The notes below the pieces were generated by a model. That model had not been told where the DNA came from, made no database searches, and was given only the letters and a program-made list of their open reading frames with translations. A DNA stretch of 64,000 bases from assembly GCA_012932865.1 (NCBI GenBank), contig SAXG01000009.1:109163-173162 (forward strand), in the 5' to 3' direction. This DNA is from Amylostereum areolatum (taxonomy: Eukaryota > Basidiomycota > Agaricomycetes > Russulales > Stereaceae). Position 1 is the stretch's first letter. Every line of letters begins with the position of its first letter. A program made the translations under genes and the position numbers. Below, in pieces: positions 47,051 through 58,118 of this stretch.

Positions 47051-47492
47051 ATTGCCGAGTAAAGAAGCCGGTGTTTGGCGACGGAGATGCTCACTGGAGT
47101 CTGGAGTAGAAAGAACAAAGAAAGAACGCAGAAAGATGAACATTGTATGTGCCACGTGATTGACAGGCATTGTCTCATTGTCTAGGGTTGAATTCAATTC
47201 CCCTTTTGAAGGCACACGGCCCTCTCTGACCAGTATTTTCGGAAGATGGGAAGTGTACTGTAGCGAGTAGAACCCTCGCGCTTAACCAAGAGGATGAGCA
47301 GAGGAAGAGATAGTGACCAGATGCCAAGTGCGTCCATGTCGAGTTTTCCTGGGTCTCATACAAAACGAACAGAGTAGACGTGTAATGCGTTCAGTATCAG
47401 GCTGTTGTGCTCTAAGTCATGATGAAAGCTGGGAGTCAAATACGGCAAATGTCCTGTACGTACACGGTCCGGGCACCAATCGTGTCCTGGTC
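47051..47492. other. Upstream region of kinase H and 3' flank of the Maf gene
   Basis: About 440 bases containing the kinase H promoter by position. No gene is recognised. This marks the right edge of the kinase/FWP region. Confidence 0.4.
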
Positions 47493-48504
47493 TTATACCT
47501 CCAAGAAGTCGTCATCTTCTTCGACAAGTAAGTCCAGGAAACGAAAGAAGGAAGCTGCAGGGAATCCAACGACGTTCTGGTAGTCACCCTCGATCTTTCG
47601 AATGAGCAGGCCTCCAAGGCCCTGGAAGATATTCAGCAGCCATTCAATTGCAGTTGTACAACAAATGACTTACTTGAACAGCGAACCCCCCTGCACGATC
47701 AAGACCCTCCCCTGAGTCAACATAGGCTTCAAGGAGATGTGTTGGGTTGTCCGAAAAATAGACGAGGCTGCGCTCCTCTATCGATCTGTAGAAGACGTTT
47801 GGATGGCGGGAAACGGATGGGCGGAGGTTCACTCACCTAATCGCATAACCAGGAGAGGTCAGGATGGGGAAAACTGTGCGATTATTTAGGGTCAAGTCCG
47901 TAGAATGGGCCAGCCAAAGCTCACCAACAGACACGCCCGTCACCACCTCGCACACCGACCCGTTCAGATCGAGCAACATCCGCAAATTATCCGCCTTGTT
48001 GTCCGGCTTTTCCAGCAGGTCTTGTCGCACTAACGGCAGTTCCTTGTAAGAAACGTCCGACGTGACGGGTTGGGCGTGAGTGAGAACCACCGTATCCGCG
48101 CCGATGACGAGGTCGGGTCCGTCATCTGGGTTTTGCATCTGGACAGTGAAGCCATCAGATCGACTTCGTCCGAAAAGAAAGCGACAACATACCACCAGCC
48201 GTTCGTAGACCTCTACCGCTTTGTGCGTTGCCGTCGCGACAGGATACTCGTGGATGTCCTCGAAGTCGGCAGCATTCAAGTCCTCCTCGAACGTCGACGG
48301 TATAACCTCCGGCGCTAGTCCCTGTCCTGAGAGGTATAGATTCGTGTATATCGTTCAGACATCAAAGATACTCACGAAAGTCTTCAGAATCTCCTTCCTC
48401 CTTGGACTCCCGGACGCGAGGACGACGCGTTTGCCTGCGAGCTTGTTCAAGCCTGGGATTCGAAGGGCGTGACTCATCACAGCTGCTTGTCGCTTCTCTG
48501 ACAT
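47493..48504 (-). CDS. Maf-family nucleotide pyrophosphatase
   Basis: Maf/HAM1-like nucleoside triphosphate pyrophosphatase, a family that hydrolyses non-canonical or excess NTPs such as dTTP/UTP, in fungi probably in the cytosol. The start gives MSEKRQAAVMSHALRIPGLN, and the diagnostic phosphate-binding motif follows at once: VVLASGSPRRKEIL. The second exon has ATATHKAVEV, and the catalytic region contains DLVIGADTVVL. After an intron-containing central part the gene ends with GLLIRKIEGDYQNVVGFP and a short acidic tail (LLVEEDDDFLEV) before TAA. That order is the normal Maf layout, and the exons join without frameshift. It is a housekeeping gene and marks the end of the accessory cluster. 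Confidence 0.88.
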
Positions 48505-48765
48505 GATGAAGAGCGGAAGAGATTCGGCGGCGAGAGGTTAGGCGGGTTGGGTTGTAAACGTGCAGAATCAAGTCAAGCTCTCCTCGATCTCCTCAGTCCT
48601 GTCGACGTCGTGGGAAAGTTTCCCCGCTATGCCCGATGACGACCAGCCTCGCCACTGACACCGTGACCGTATAGACACTGGTGGTCTGTTTCATCGGTTT
48701 CTACAGCATTTCCACGACGCGAAGAACATACATATACAGGATGTGGCAGTTGTTTACAGTATGCC
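48505..48765. other. Short spacer upstream of Maf
   Basis: About 260 bases between the Maf start and the 3' end of the first zinc knuckle/TPR/J gene. Nothing specific is seen. Confidence 0.35.
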
Positions 48766-50929
48766 TTACAGCGGGTTTTGCAAGTCATATATCCGCCGCT
48801 CGTTCGGATCTGAAAGCACCCCGTATGCAGTCGCCACGAGCTTGAATTTCTCTTCGTTTCCACCCTGGGCCGAAATGCATAGGAGAGAAGAAATTCACGA
48901 TAGAACACTGACTCACTTTGTCAGGATGATGTTTGCGGCTCTCTCGCATGTACGCCTTCTTCAGCTCCACCTTTGTACAGGTCCGTGAGATACCTACAAG
49001 ATCGGTGTCAGTATCCTCGATCGAACATAGGAGAAAAGGCCGAGATACCCAGAATCCAGTAATGGTCTTTCTCGTTCCGCTTCTCCTTCATTAGTCGCTT
49101 CGCCTCAAGTATAGCCTGCTCGATCAGTCGCCGTTCTGCCTTCGTTCGTGCGTTGTCGCGCGCCAATTCCAGATCCTTCAAAGCGGCATCGTAGTTCCCG
49201 TTGTAGATATGGACGTCGGATCGAATTCGCAAAGCCTTGCCCCACTTTGGGGATATAGACATGGCAGCCGTCGCGTCTGCCATTGCCTCCCGGTACTGGC
49301 CAAGCTTGGAAGGGTTTCAGTAGGGAATGTCATGGAGAGAAAAGGGGGGTTACCTTGACATGTGCGAATCCTCTGTTCGATAGTAATATGACTCGTATCA
49401 AGCTTCCTTTCCCCTCCTCGGGCTTTTCCCCCAATACCTATAACTCGGACGGTCAGGAAAAGAAGGCGAGCCACGAGTTTACGTTCCGTTTAGCGGTCAT
49501 ACCTCCAAACATTCGTTGTACTTCATGATGGCGTCGATCCACTTCGATGTCGCATACAATTGATTGCCCTCCTTCTTGAGCTTCTCGACGACCGTTACCC
49601 TTCCCAGAAGCGACTTGGCTTGAAGATTGTCTGTATCTATCTTCCGAAGCTCCACGATGGATTCGTCAAGCTGTCCGGTCAATAGTAGCAGCGTCGCTCG
49701 GAGGATCATGAGTTCCGAAGAAAGTTTGTGGACTCGTAATGCTTTCCTGGCAAGTGTTACTCTACCAGCTGCATGACAGAGGATAAACCGAACGTACTGC
49801 ACGTCCACCATACCCTTATCCCACTCCCCGCGTGCAATCATCAGCTCAATACCCCAGCATTTCCACTCAATGGGAATCCCCCCTTGCTCCGCCTCAACCA
49901 TCCGTATACACTCCTCGAGTGCCTTCTGCGCCGTCGTCCAGTGTTTCTTCAACTTTGCTCCTTCGAAATCGCGGATGTGACTCCGCAATTTTAGTGTTTT
50001 CAACTGGAAGGACAGGGCGATTGCGTTGTCTGGCTTGAGAAACAGTGCCTCTCGAAGAGAGGCGAGGGCTGCCGTCGTTTGACCCAGAGCATATTGACAG
50101 CGACCCACGCGGACGAGAAGCCCGCATGAAGGAGGCCCCTCTTGCAGGGTGATGACGAGTTTGCAGTCACGGAGAGCAAGCGCGTGTCGTCCCGTCTGAA
50201 TATATGCCGCCGCCCGCTTCAAGAAAGTCGCCAAATGACTATCGTCAAAAGCTGTACATCAATGTTAGCATGAAACCCACAAATAAGGTGTACACGAGAA
50301 AGTACTTAATGAATAGGTGTAGAGATCGAGAGCCTCGTCGTAATCCCCACGCCCGACTGCCCTGTCCCCTAGGTTTCTGTACTTCAAGCCAGACTTAGCC
50401 ATCGAAAACTTGTCACTGCGTGACTGGAGCGGCTTCGACTTCATTGCGGATTTGGTCGTCCGCGCTGGTTGCGGCTGATTGGCACCATGAGATTCGGTTT
50501 TGGTCGGACAAAAACTGGAGGACGTGATGAGGCGAATAGTGTAGAAACAGCACAAAACCGCGTACGTGAAGGTATGACCCGCTTTCCTACATGAAATGCA
50601 GGCAAGCTCTGGAGATGCTTTAGTTGCCACGGCATTGGTCGAATCGAGTCAACCGACCACATACTTTGTGAACGGCACTTCGTAGCCTGAGGGCAATAAG
50701 TAAACAAATGACTCTTGGAATCGCATCTCTGAAAAGTCCCCGTCAGAGTACGAGTTGCGCTGAGAGGACGATTGCGCACCAAGCAGGATGGCTGAGCCGG
50801 GCAATCTGATACCGCATGCCCCACATCCCCGCAGGCATGACATCTTCGTTGGGAGCTTTCGGACATCGGATGGAGCTGAAGAAGTGTCGTGGCTGACTGC
50901 TTAGACAAAACACACTTGGTGAGCTGCAT
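48766..50929 (-). CDS. Zinc knuckle-TPR-DnaJ protein, 5'-shortened copy
   Basis: DNAJC7-like co-chaperone with CCHC zinc knuckles at its N terminus. TPR repeats (KRAAAYIQTGRHALALRDC, VGRCQYALGQTTAALASLRE, AIMKYNECLEV) precede a C-terminal J domain with the HPD motif (SRKHHPDK) and VLSDPNERRIYDL, ending NPL then TAA. Upstream, knuckles 3-5 are intact in C-x2-C-x4-H-x4-C form: CHACGDVGHAVSDC, then CLRCDSKSHLFTYC and CISCRKAGHTFTFC, the last two each assembled across an intron. The region matching knuckles 1-2 of the tandem copy is ruined: the start ATG is lost near 50990, the knuckle 1 cysteines are changed and a stop lies in knuckle 2. Translation could begin at 50929 or 50866. Hsp70/Hsp90 binding is expected for the TPR-J part. 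Confidence 0.74.
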
Positions 50930-51507
50930 CGTCAGGACCGATATACAAAGAAAACGCACCCTCGCCGTGTTTGTTGTACCTGTAATCTAAACTCGCCCGA
51001 AGGACGTGTGCGCGCGGTGAAACCAAGACGTCTCCTTCCTATGACGATGGCGTTGAAGTTCAGGTTCGCGCATGCGCATCCGAGTACATGTCCCGTGGGA
51101 TCCAACTACAGGAGTCACGACAACATCGGGCGAGGAGCTAACTCGAACCGAAATGGCAACTCGATTTGGGCGCAACCTCTTGTCCGGGCGTCTTCGTGTC
51201 CGGCTGCGCGAGAGGCGTTGAGGGTGTATATGAAGAGTGCAGACATCATGGACAGTGGACGAAGGTTGTGTCGAGGAGGTCGAGTGTTACTATCGAACGT
51301 TGAATGACGAAAGTCCGTGACTGTACGCGAAGAAATGACTGTAGTCTGTTAGACGTCTGAGTCTCCCCAAGTCGTGGGAAAGTTTGCCCGCCTACCTATC
51401 AACCCCCGTTGCACTAAAACTGGCCGGTCGCACCCGCCACTCAATATTGTGTGGCAGCTCATGGCGTGAAAGGGTACACGGATTGAGGTACTTGGTCACA
51501 TAAGATA
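50930..51507. other. Spacer between the tandem zinc knuckle-TPR-J genes
   Basis: It contains the decayed first exon of the left copy near 50960-50995 (the equivalent of MSYGCNKCGEG without its ATG or cysteines). The rest shows no gene. Confidence 0.5.
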
Positions 51508-53865
51508 TTACATTGGATTTCGCAAATCGTACAGCCGCCGTTCTACTGGGTCTGACAGCACCTCGTATGCAATCGCCACGAGCTTGAATCGCTCTTCGTT
51601 ACCACCCTGGAACAAAGAACATGAGAAAAGGAAATCCGAAGCAGAACCTGGACGCACTTTGTCCGGATGATGTTTACGGCTTTCGCGCATATATGCCTGC
51701 TTCAACTCCACCTTGGTGCAGGTCCGTGAGATACCTGTGCCGCCAAAGTTAACATCCTCATTTGACCACGCAAAGAAATGCAGTGACATACCCAGAACCT
51801 GGTAATGATCCCTTTTCTCGTTCCGCTTCCCCTCCGCCAGCTGCTTCGCCTGAAGTAGGTCGTGGTTGAGTACTCGTCGTTCCGCTTCCGTCGGTGCGTT
51901 ATCGTGCGCCAGCTCCAGATCATTCACGGCCGCGTCGTAGTTCTCGTTATAGATATGAACGCGCGATCGCATTCGCAAAGTCTTGCTCCATGTTGGGCAA
52001 ATAGAAAGAGCTGTAATCGCGTCTGCCATCGCCTCCCGATACCGGCCAAGCTGAGAAGGAGTTCAGTAAGGAACGCGAGGGAGAGAAAGAAGGTTTTACC
52101 TTAACGTATGCGGACCCTCTGTTCGACAGTAGAATAACGCGGATCAAGCCTCCTTGTCCCTCCTCAGACTTTTCTCCTATCACCTATATCACCAGAACAG
52201 TCAGCAAAAGAAAACGAGCCACAAATCTGACGTTTCTACCTTCAAACACTCATCGTACTTCGCGATAGCGTCAGCCCACTCCGAGGTCGCGTATAACAGG
52301 TTGCCCTGTTTTTTTAGCTGCTCAATGGCCTTTACCCTCCCGCGTAACGTCTTGGCTTGAGTGTTGTCTGGGTCCATCCGAAGTGTGGTCCGAAGCTCCG
52401 TGACAGAGTCGACAAGTTTGCCGGTCAAGAACATCAGCGTGGCTTGCAGGACCATTAGGTCTGGGGAAAGTTTATGAGCTTGCAACGCTTTCCTGTGCGT
52501 TGTCAATCTACCGGCTACATGGCAGAGAGCAGACAGAGCATACTCAGCGTCATCTAGACCCTTATCCCATTCCCTGCGCGCAATCCTTAGCTCGATACCC
52601 CAACATTTCCACTCGATGGGAATCTCCCCTTCTTCCTCCTGTATCAATTGTATGCAATCTTCGAGCGCCTTCTGTGCCATCCTCCAATGATTCCTCGTCT
52701 TCGCGCCCTTGAAATCGTGGATGTGACTCTGCAACTTCAGTGTCTTCTGCTTGAAGAATGCGGCAATGGCGTGGTCAGGCTGAAGAAGTAGAGCCTCCCG
52801 AAGCGCAACCAGCGCTGGCGTCACTTGGCCAAGAGCGTATTGACAACGACCCACGCGGACGAGCACTTTGTGGGAGGGACGCCCGTCTTGCAAGGTGATG
52901 GCGCGTTGCAGGTCTTGGAGAGCGAGCTTGTACCGTTTCAGGTGAATGTATGCCCCCGCACGATTGGAGAAGGTCACCGCATGAGCATCGTTCCACTCTG
53001 TCCATCAAGGTTAGTGAAAGAGCGTCACAAGATTTCCACACACGCAGACGCACCTATGGATTGGGTGTACCAGTTGAGAGCCACCTCATACGTTCCGGCC
53101 TTGTATGCACCATCCCCCAGGCTTTTGTATTTGGAAGCTTTGCGCATCCGTGATTCTTGCGAACACTCCGGCTTGCTTCGCGGGGGCTGCTGGGGCTTCG
53201 TCTGGGGTTCGGTGGGCTTTTCGGCCGGCTTGCGAGGGGATTCATTGGATCGTGCCGTAGGTTCAGGCTGTGGAGATGCTGCTTGCGAACGGGGTCGTTT
53301 CCGGGCACGGTGGCGACGTTTGGCATTTGTCAGGCACGCGCTGTAACGAGCGATGAGAGACGATAACAAGAAATTACAACGAAACACATACGCAGTGACA
53401 TGATGCGCTTCCCCACACAAGATGCAGGTCACCCCTAGAGGGGATTCAGCCCCAACGGCAGACTCGGATGACATCTAATTGAGTACGTACCTCGGGAATG
53501 ACGCTCCCTCGTCTTGGGACAATCGGCAGGAAGATGACCCATGGAATAGCATGCCTGCAGAGGCTCGGTTAGAAGAAGGGTAGCATTGAGATGATTGCTA
53601 CGCACCGAACAGAATGAACGAGTTGGACAAGTTGAGACCACATGTCCCACTTTTCCGCATGCAAAACATTTTCGTCGAAAGCCTTTCGGCATCGGGCACG
53701 ATCTGGAGAAGTGACCGGGCTGTTTACAGTTGAAACAAAGGCGCGTTTTCTCTGGGCAGTCGTCGAAAGTGTGGCCAACTACAGTAGACAGAGGTCATTC
53801 ACCAATGAAGGATCGCAAAAGGAGGAAAACATACCCTCGCCACACTTGTTGCACCCGTAACTCAT
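51508..53865 (-). CDS. Zinc knuckle-TPR-DnaJ fusion protein, complete copy
   Basis: Fusion of a CNBP/Gis2/Byr3-type zinc knuckle array to a DNAJC7-like TPR-J co-chaperone. It starts MSYGCNKCGE, like Byr3/Gis2. Five C-x2-C-x4-H-x4-C knuckles follow: CNKCGEVGHTFDDC, CFNCKQPGHFSRSC, CFACGKVGHVVSTC, CSACYSMGHLPADC and CILCGEAHHVTAAC. Introns interrupt knuckles 1, 4 and 5, and the last splice leads straight into a basic/Pro-rich linker (KRRHRARKRPRSQ) and the first TPR (YKSLGDGAYKAGTYEVALNW). The TPR array is followed by a J domain with HHPDK and VLSDPVERRLYDL, ending NPM. RNA or single-stranded DNA binding is expected of the knuckles, Hsp70/Hsp90 contact of the rest. No frameshift was seen. Confidence 0.82.
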
Positions 53866-56800
53866 ATTGGCCTACAGAGTCCGAGGATGTGCTCAAAATA
53901 AGACGTTTTTTCTACACGCCGATGTTGAACTTCGTGCGCGTCGTCCGCATCCCACAGGTGTCAGGAGAGCACAGGAGTCACGACGGCGTCATAACCAAAG
54001 GTCCAAAAAGGCAATTTGATCTAGGCATCTCCGTGTTCTGCGCGCCAACAATATTGACCTCCTTGTCACGAACGTCGAAAAGTGAGGAGCCGAGCTCGGG
54101 GGTGTAGAACGTGGGGCATAGTCGCGTAGATAATGAGAGACGAGACGAAGAATTGCTTTAGCCGTTGTGGGAAACCCATTTCGGCAGGCTCATTCGGTTT
54201 CAAGCTCGTGATGCTTCCTGCTCACATCCACAACTATGTAGTCCCTCCGCTCTTTTAATCTGCTTGACGCCTTGAATCTCTAAAGCTGTCGACCACTCAG
54301 GTTTTTACGTCTCTTATTTTACGGCGCTTACGGACCAAGGTAAGCTTCAGAAAACGCACTGCCAGGCCGAAAACACTCTTATTTCGCTCAGCACAGCTGG
54401 TGGCGACCCAATCCTCCTAATCAACTTTCTTAGGCCTAAATTTGAACCTCCATGGCCTTCCTCGGAGAGCCCTAGGTTTGAAAATTGTTTGTTGGCCCGT
54501 TGGCCCTGCAACGTGGGGAACTCTTCTGTGCGTTTAACCTTTCTCTGCTCTCATCACTGACTTGCAATTGAATGCAGAAGGTGTAACTCGCGTCCTTGGT
54601 GTCAATGCTCTGTGTTACGGCATCATGCACTTTGATTCCCCTGCGGAATCTCCACTGAGGACCCGTATAGCGGCGGTATCTTGCACACTTGTATCCAGGC
54701 GACGATGAACGTAGGTGTGTCCACAGTGCCTTTTTGTTTCAAATGAGTAACGTACATTGCTCTTCTCATCGAACGTTCGGATAGGAATAAGCTTTCGTAT
54801 GGTGTGCCATCGCGGCGCCGTCTTCTGGTGCGTTGTACGGCTTGCCAACAGATGATTCCTGAAATGACCTGCCTGGCTAGATCCCGAGTCCAATTTTTTT
54901 TACGTCCCTCGTGTTGATTATCCCCGTGCTCATTCATCGGCGGGGACCTGTCGCCAGGCTCGGTTTCGCACCCCTCGTCCGACGGTGAGCGCACCACTTA
55001 GCCCACGCAGTTTATAAATATTCTCACATTTTCGCGCCCTCATGATGTACGCATCGCACGGCCACCGTTGACGTCCTGATGCAGCCACGGAGACTTTTAC
55101 CTCCGAAGAGACATTCGATCACAACGGTCTTTACGAATCGAGGCAAATCGGCGCTATCTGATATAGCCTGTTAGTTGGCTCCATAATGAAGACAGCGGGC
55201 GTTTCTTCCCTGGCTAACTTGACTCATCACCTGGACTACCTCATAATGTGGCGTATACGTCCATGGTTCCCAGAGGGGTATCGCACGGTACTGTCTGGAT
55301 CTACGCACCCCAAGTTACAGCATTTATTCGCGCGGTATGGCACTCACATTATTCGTACGTGATAGCCCTTTTCTTCTCGCGCACGTTGAAATCTGGTACC
55401 TCTCACACATGACTTGAAAGGCAAGGTGCTCAGCTGTGACCGTCGGTCCATATCTGCGTTCCTACCGTGTCGGGATAAATGCACTTCATTTTCCATGTAG
55501 AATGCTAGATGGTGACGACAATCCGGACCTTGTAATAGGATGCAAAAGCTCGATTTTCCCAGTCGCCACACTGCGGCCACTCCGTGTCAGAGGAAAACCC
55601 TGTGCGTTCTCAGCCTCATTTATGTTCGTCCTCTCAGACCTTAGGGTGTATGGTCATAAGGTCTCAGGCTGATGTCGTGTCGAATCGCCCACAGTCCCAC
55701 CCAAGCTGCTTGTGATATGGCGCAATGAACATCTCCGGGGCCTGAAGCAACNNNNNNGCCTGGAAAGGTACACACCCATATCGGTTGCCTTGGCCTCTCT
55801 TAGTATGTTTGTCCGAGGTCACCTTGACGGCTCGAGTTCCTTTTCGATTCAGTACACTCACATGCAACTCGCAGTTGTCTCCCACACTCTAAATGGTTCC
55901 CGCTTCTCGGAGCGATAATTGTCCCCGGGGCGACGTTCAAACCCGGAAACCGACGAACCTACTGCCTCTAAAGCACCACAAGTCTCGGCGCACGTCGCCA
56001 CTAACATCAAGGACGTTCACCCACGCCCATTCCGACATTCGGACGCGGAAGGCCGATGTTGGAGACCCTGAGACTCGTCTGCTTCACGCACTGGGCGTTC
56101 ACACTCCCCATACAGGTCTTTCGCTCCACTATCCAAACTCTCTGGCAGTCCCGCATCGGTCCTAACGCCCGACTCCTCGTGTGGATTAGCTTGGCGTAGT
56201 GCTTGAAACTTGTGTGCGCTCCCCAGGACTCGTGGTGTGTCCTCACGCGGCCTAAATACTCTCCTCTCTGGCGGGGCTCCGAAAGAAACCTCGGTGTCGG
56301 TATCAGTCGAAACCCGGGCGGTCCGAAGACCGCTGAGCCAGTGGTAGGCTTACTGGAGAAGGTTGTATTGTTTGCTACCTTCTCATCGACGCCGCACCTT
56401 CGGGCATCCCTACACACCACCCAACCTAAATCTCCTCGTTCTCAGGTCCTTGTGTCATGGCAGGATTGTCGCGCTGTGTGGGCAATCACGAATTTCCGAT
56501 ATTGCACTGGCTCCCAGAGCCGATCTGCCTGTACACTGGAAACTTCGAGTGCACTCGGTCTCAATAGTCTTTCCAAGAGTGTTTATTTCCGGAGATGTGA
56601 AGCGCATCGCATGGCCCTTCAAAATGACATCGTCAGGCTAACGACCTGGTACGTGTGTCACGACTCGGGACGGCCAACGAAAGCACTCAGCGTTTTAGCA
56701 CTTGATGATCATCGAGGGAGCATTACAACTCGTTGTGACGCTCAGCTGCCGTCGGAGGGTTCGGCGAAATCATGATTTACAGAGTCATCTGCACCACCCT

Positions 56801-57880
56801 GGGCAAACCCCGCTTTCGCGCAAGATCCAGACGGCGTCTTGCTCTCCGCCGAGTGGCTTGCTTGAAGGTGCTAGCCTCCACGGCAATCATGGTCCCACGG
56901 CGTGAGCGCGTTTCCGACCATCTGGACCATGCAGGTCCTCTACAAAGGGATAGCGCGGGCCCTGTGCCGTGTTGTAGAGCAATCTGCGATGCCTCCGTGT
57001 GCTGTTCTGTACGTTCCGCGAAGATAACTGAATGAGGTGAGAGCAGAGGTTAACCACGGCCTTTTGGGGAAATAAACCTCTCACGTTCACGTTTGCACTT
57101 TACGCGATGCTTCTAGCCTCTCGCTCTGTGGTGGCTGCCTCATCATGCGCGCGCGGTGACTGGTGCATCCGCGCACCCCGGTGTCAACTCTTCCCGCTCA
57201 CTTTGCACGTCACACATTATACAGCAGGCTATGCACACCGACACGTTTCCTCGGCATGTGAGTTGGCGATTTGTATATTTTCTCTCCATGCGTATATCAT
57301 GGGCGTAGCAGATTCATCACTCTCGTAAAGTAAGGCCTCTCGTTCCGTCATCGTTCAGGTTCGCAAGTTTATTTGGACTCGCTCCTGCCACCCGAGTCGA
57401 GCCCTTCGGAATGCATCGGAGAAAAGAGCGAACAAAACTAAAACCCGAGACGCACTCGGAACACCACGGAGGGCAGCAGCGAATGAGAATAGGCCGAACA
57501 AAGATCTCGGTGGTTTTACTTACTGTACCAAGGGGTGCGGGGCATACCGGGCGTATGATCTAGTATGATGCGCTGTCGAGGAAGTCGAGGACAACGGCTA
57601 TCGGTACCTAGGATCTCGGGCGTCTTCTCGGAGAGTTCCTACCCACATGCTGATGCAGTCCATATCTTCCATCGCCATTGCTACATAGGTTAGCAAGAGA
57701 GTAGAATGCGAAGCTGTCTTAACTCTTGGCAGGGAGTTTGTTCGTGAATCATCCATTTTATAAGTATGTGCGGCAGGTAGGAGCCCGGAGGCCAGGACCC
57801 GAGAAGGAATATCCAATTATTCCCGGCCAAGGTGACTGAGATAAATGAAATTTTCTGTCTCCGTCGCGGTCAGTCTGCGC
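53866..57880. other. Gene-poor region with an assembly gap
   Basis: About 4 kb without a recognisable gene. Open frames are short, overlapping on both strands and lack family motifs. The left end should hold the promoter of the zinc knuckle-TPR-J gene. No LTRs, inverted repeats or transposase motifs were recognised, but a decayed element cannot be excluded. Confidence 0.45.
55752..55757. other. Assembly gap (six N)
   Basis: Six unresolved bases. The true gap size is unknown. Confidence 0.95.
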
Positions 57881-57885
57881 AAAAA
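57881..57885 (-). terminator. RNA polymerase III terminator of tRNA-Leu
   Basis: Five T residues on the minus strand, seven bases past the tRNA 3' end. Confidence 0.7.
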
Positions 57886-57891
57886 GCTCTC

Positions 57892-57971
57892 TGACGAGAG
57901 TGGGACTCGAACCCACGCCCTTTCGGACCAGATCCTTAGTCTGGCGCCTTAGACCGCTCGGCCATCTCGCC
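57892..57971 (-). tRNA. tRNA-Leu (anticodon AAG)
   Basis: The 80-base sequence folds as a type II tRNA. The acceptor arm GGCGAGA pairs with TCTCGTC, with one G-U pair and discriminator A. The anticodon stem CCAGA/TCTGG encloses the loop CTAAGGA with AAG at the anticodon position. A variable arm around CCGAAAGG precedes the T arm GTGGG-TTCGAGT-CCCAC. The A and B boxes of the internal promoter are present (TGGCCGAGCGG and GGTTCGAGTCC). No intron is seen. Confidence 0.95.
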
Positions 57972-58118
57972 TGTGAAGAGCAAGAAAGAGGATACTGGGT
58001 GTTGGCGGTACCACCGGGAGCAGGTCGCGAGCGGCACCATCCGGCCCGGGCCGCTAACTGCCTGATCTGCTTCAGCGGCCAGCCCACTCACCCTGTAACG
58101 TTCTGCTATATCCGCGAA
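57972..58118. promoter_or_regulatory. Short spacer between tRNA-Leu and PTPA
   Basis: Only 147 bases separate the divergent tRNA gene and the PTPA start, so the PTPA promoter probably overlaps the flank of the tRNA gene. Confidence 0.45.

Noticed and set aside
53025..53865. Separate CNBP-like gene upstream of the TPR-J gene
   Set aside because: The fifth knuckle is completed only by splicing into the exon that continues into the TPR linker, in both tandem copies.
57758..58087. Minus-strand open frame over the tRNA
   Set aside because: It overlaps the tRNA-Leu gene and its flank and has no family resemblance.
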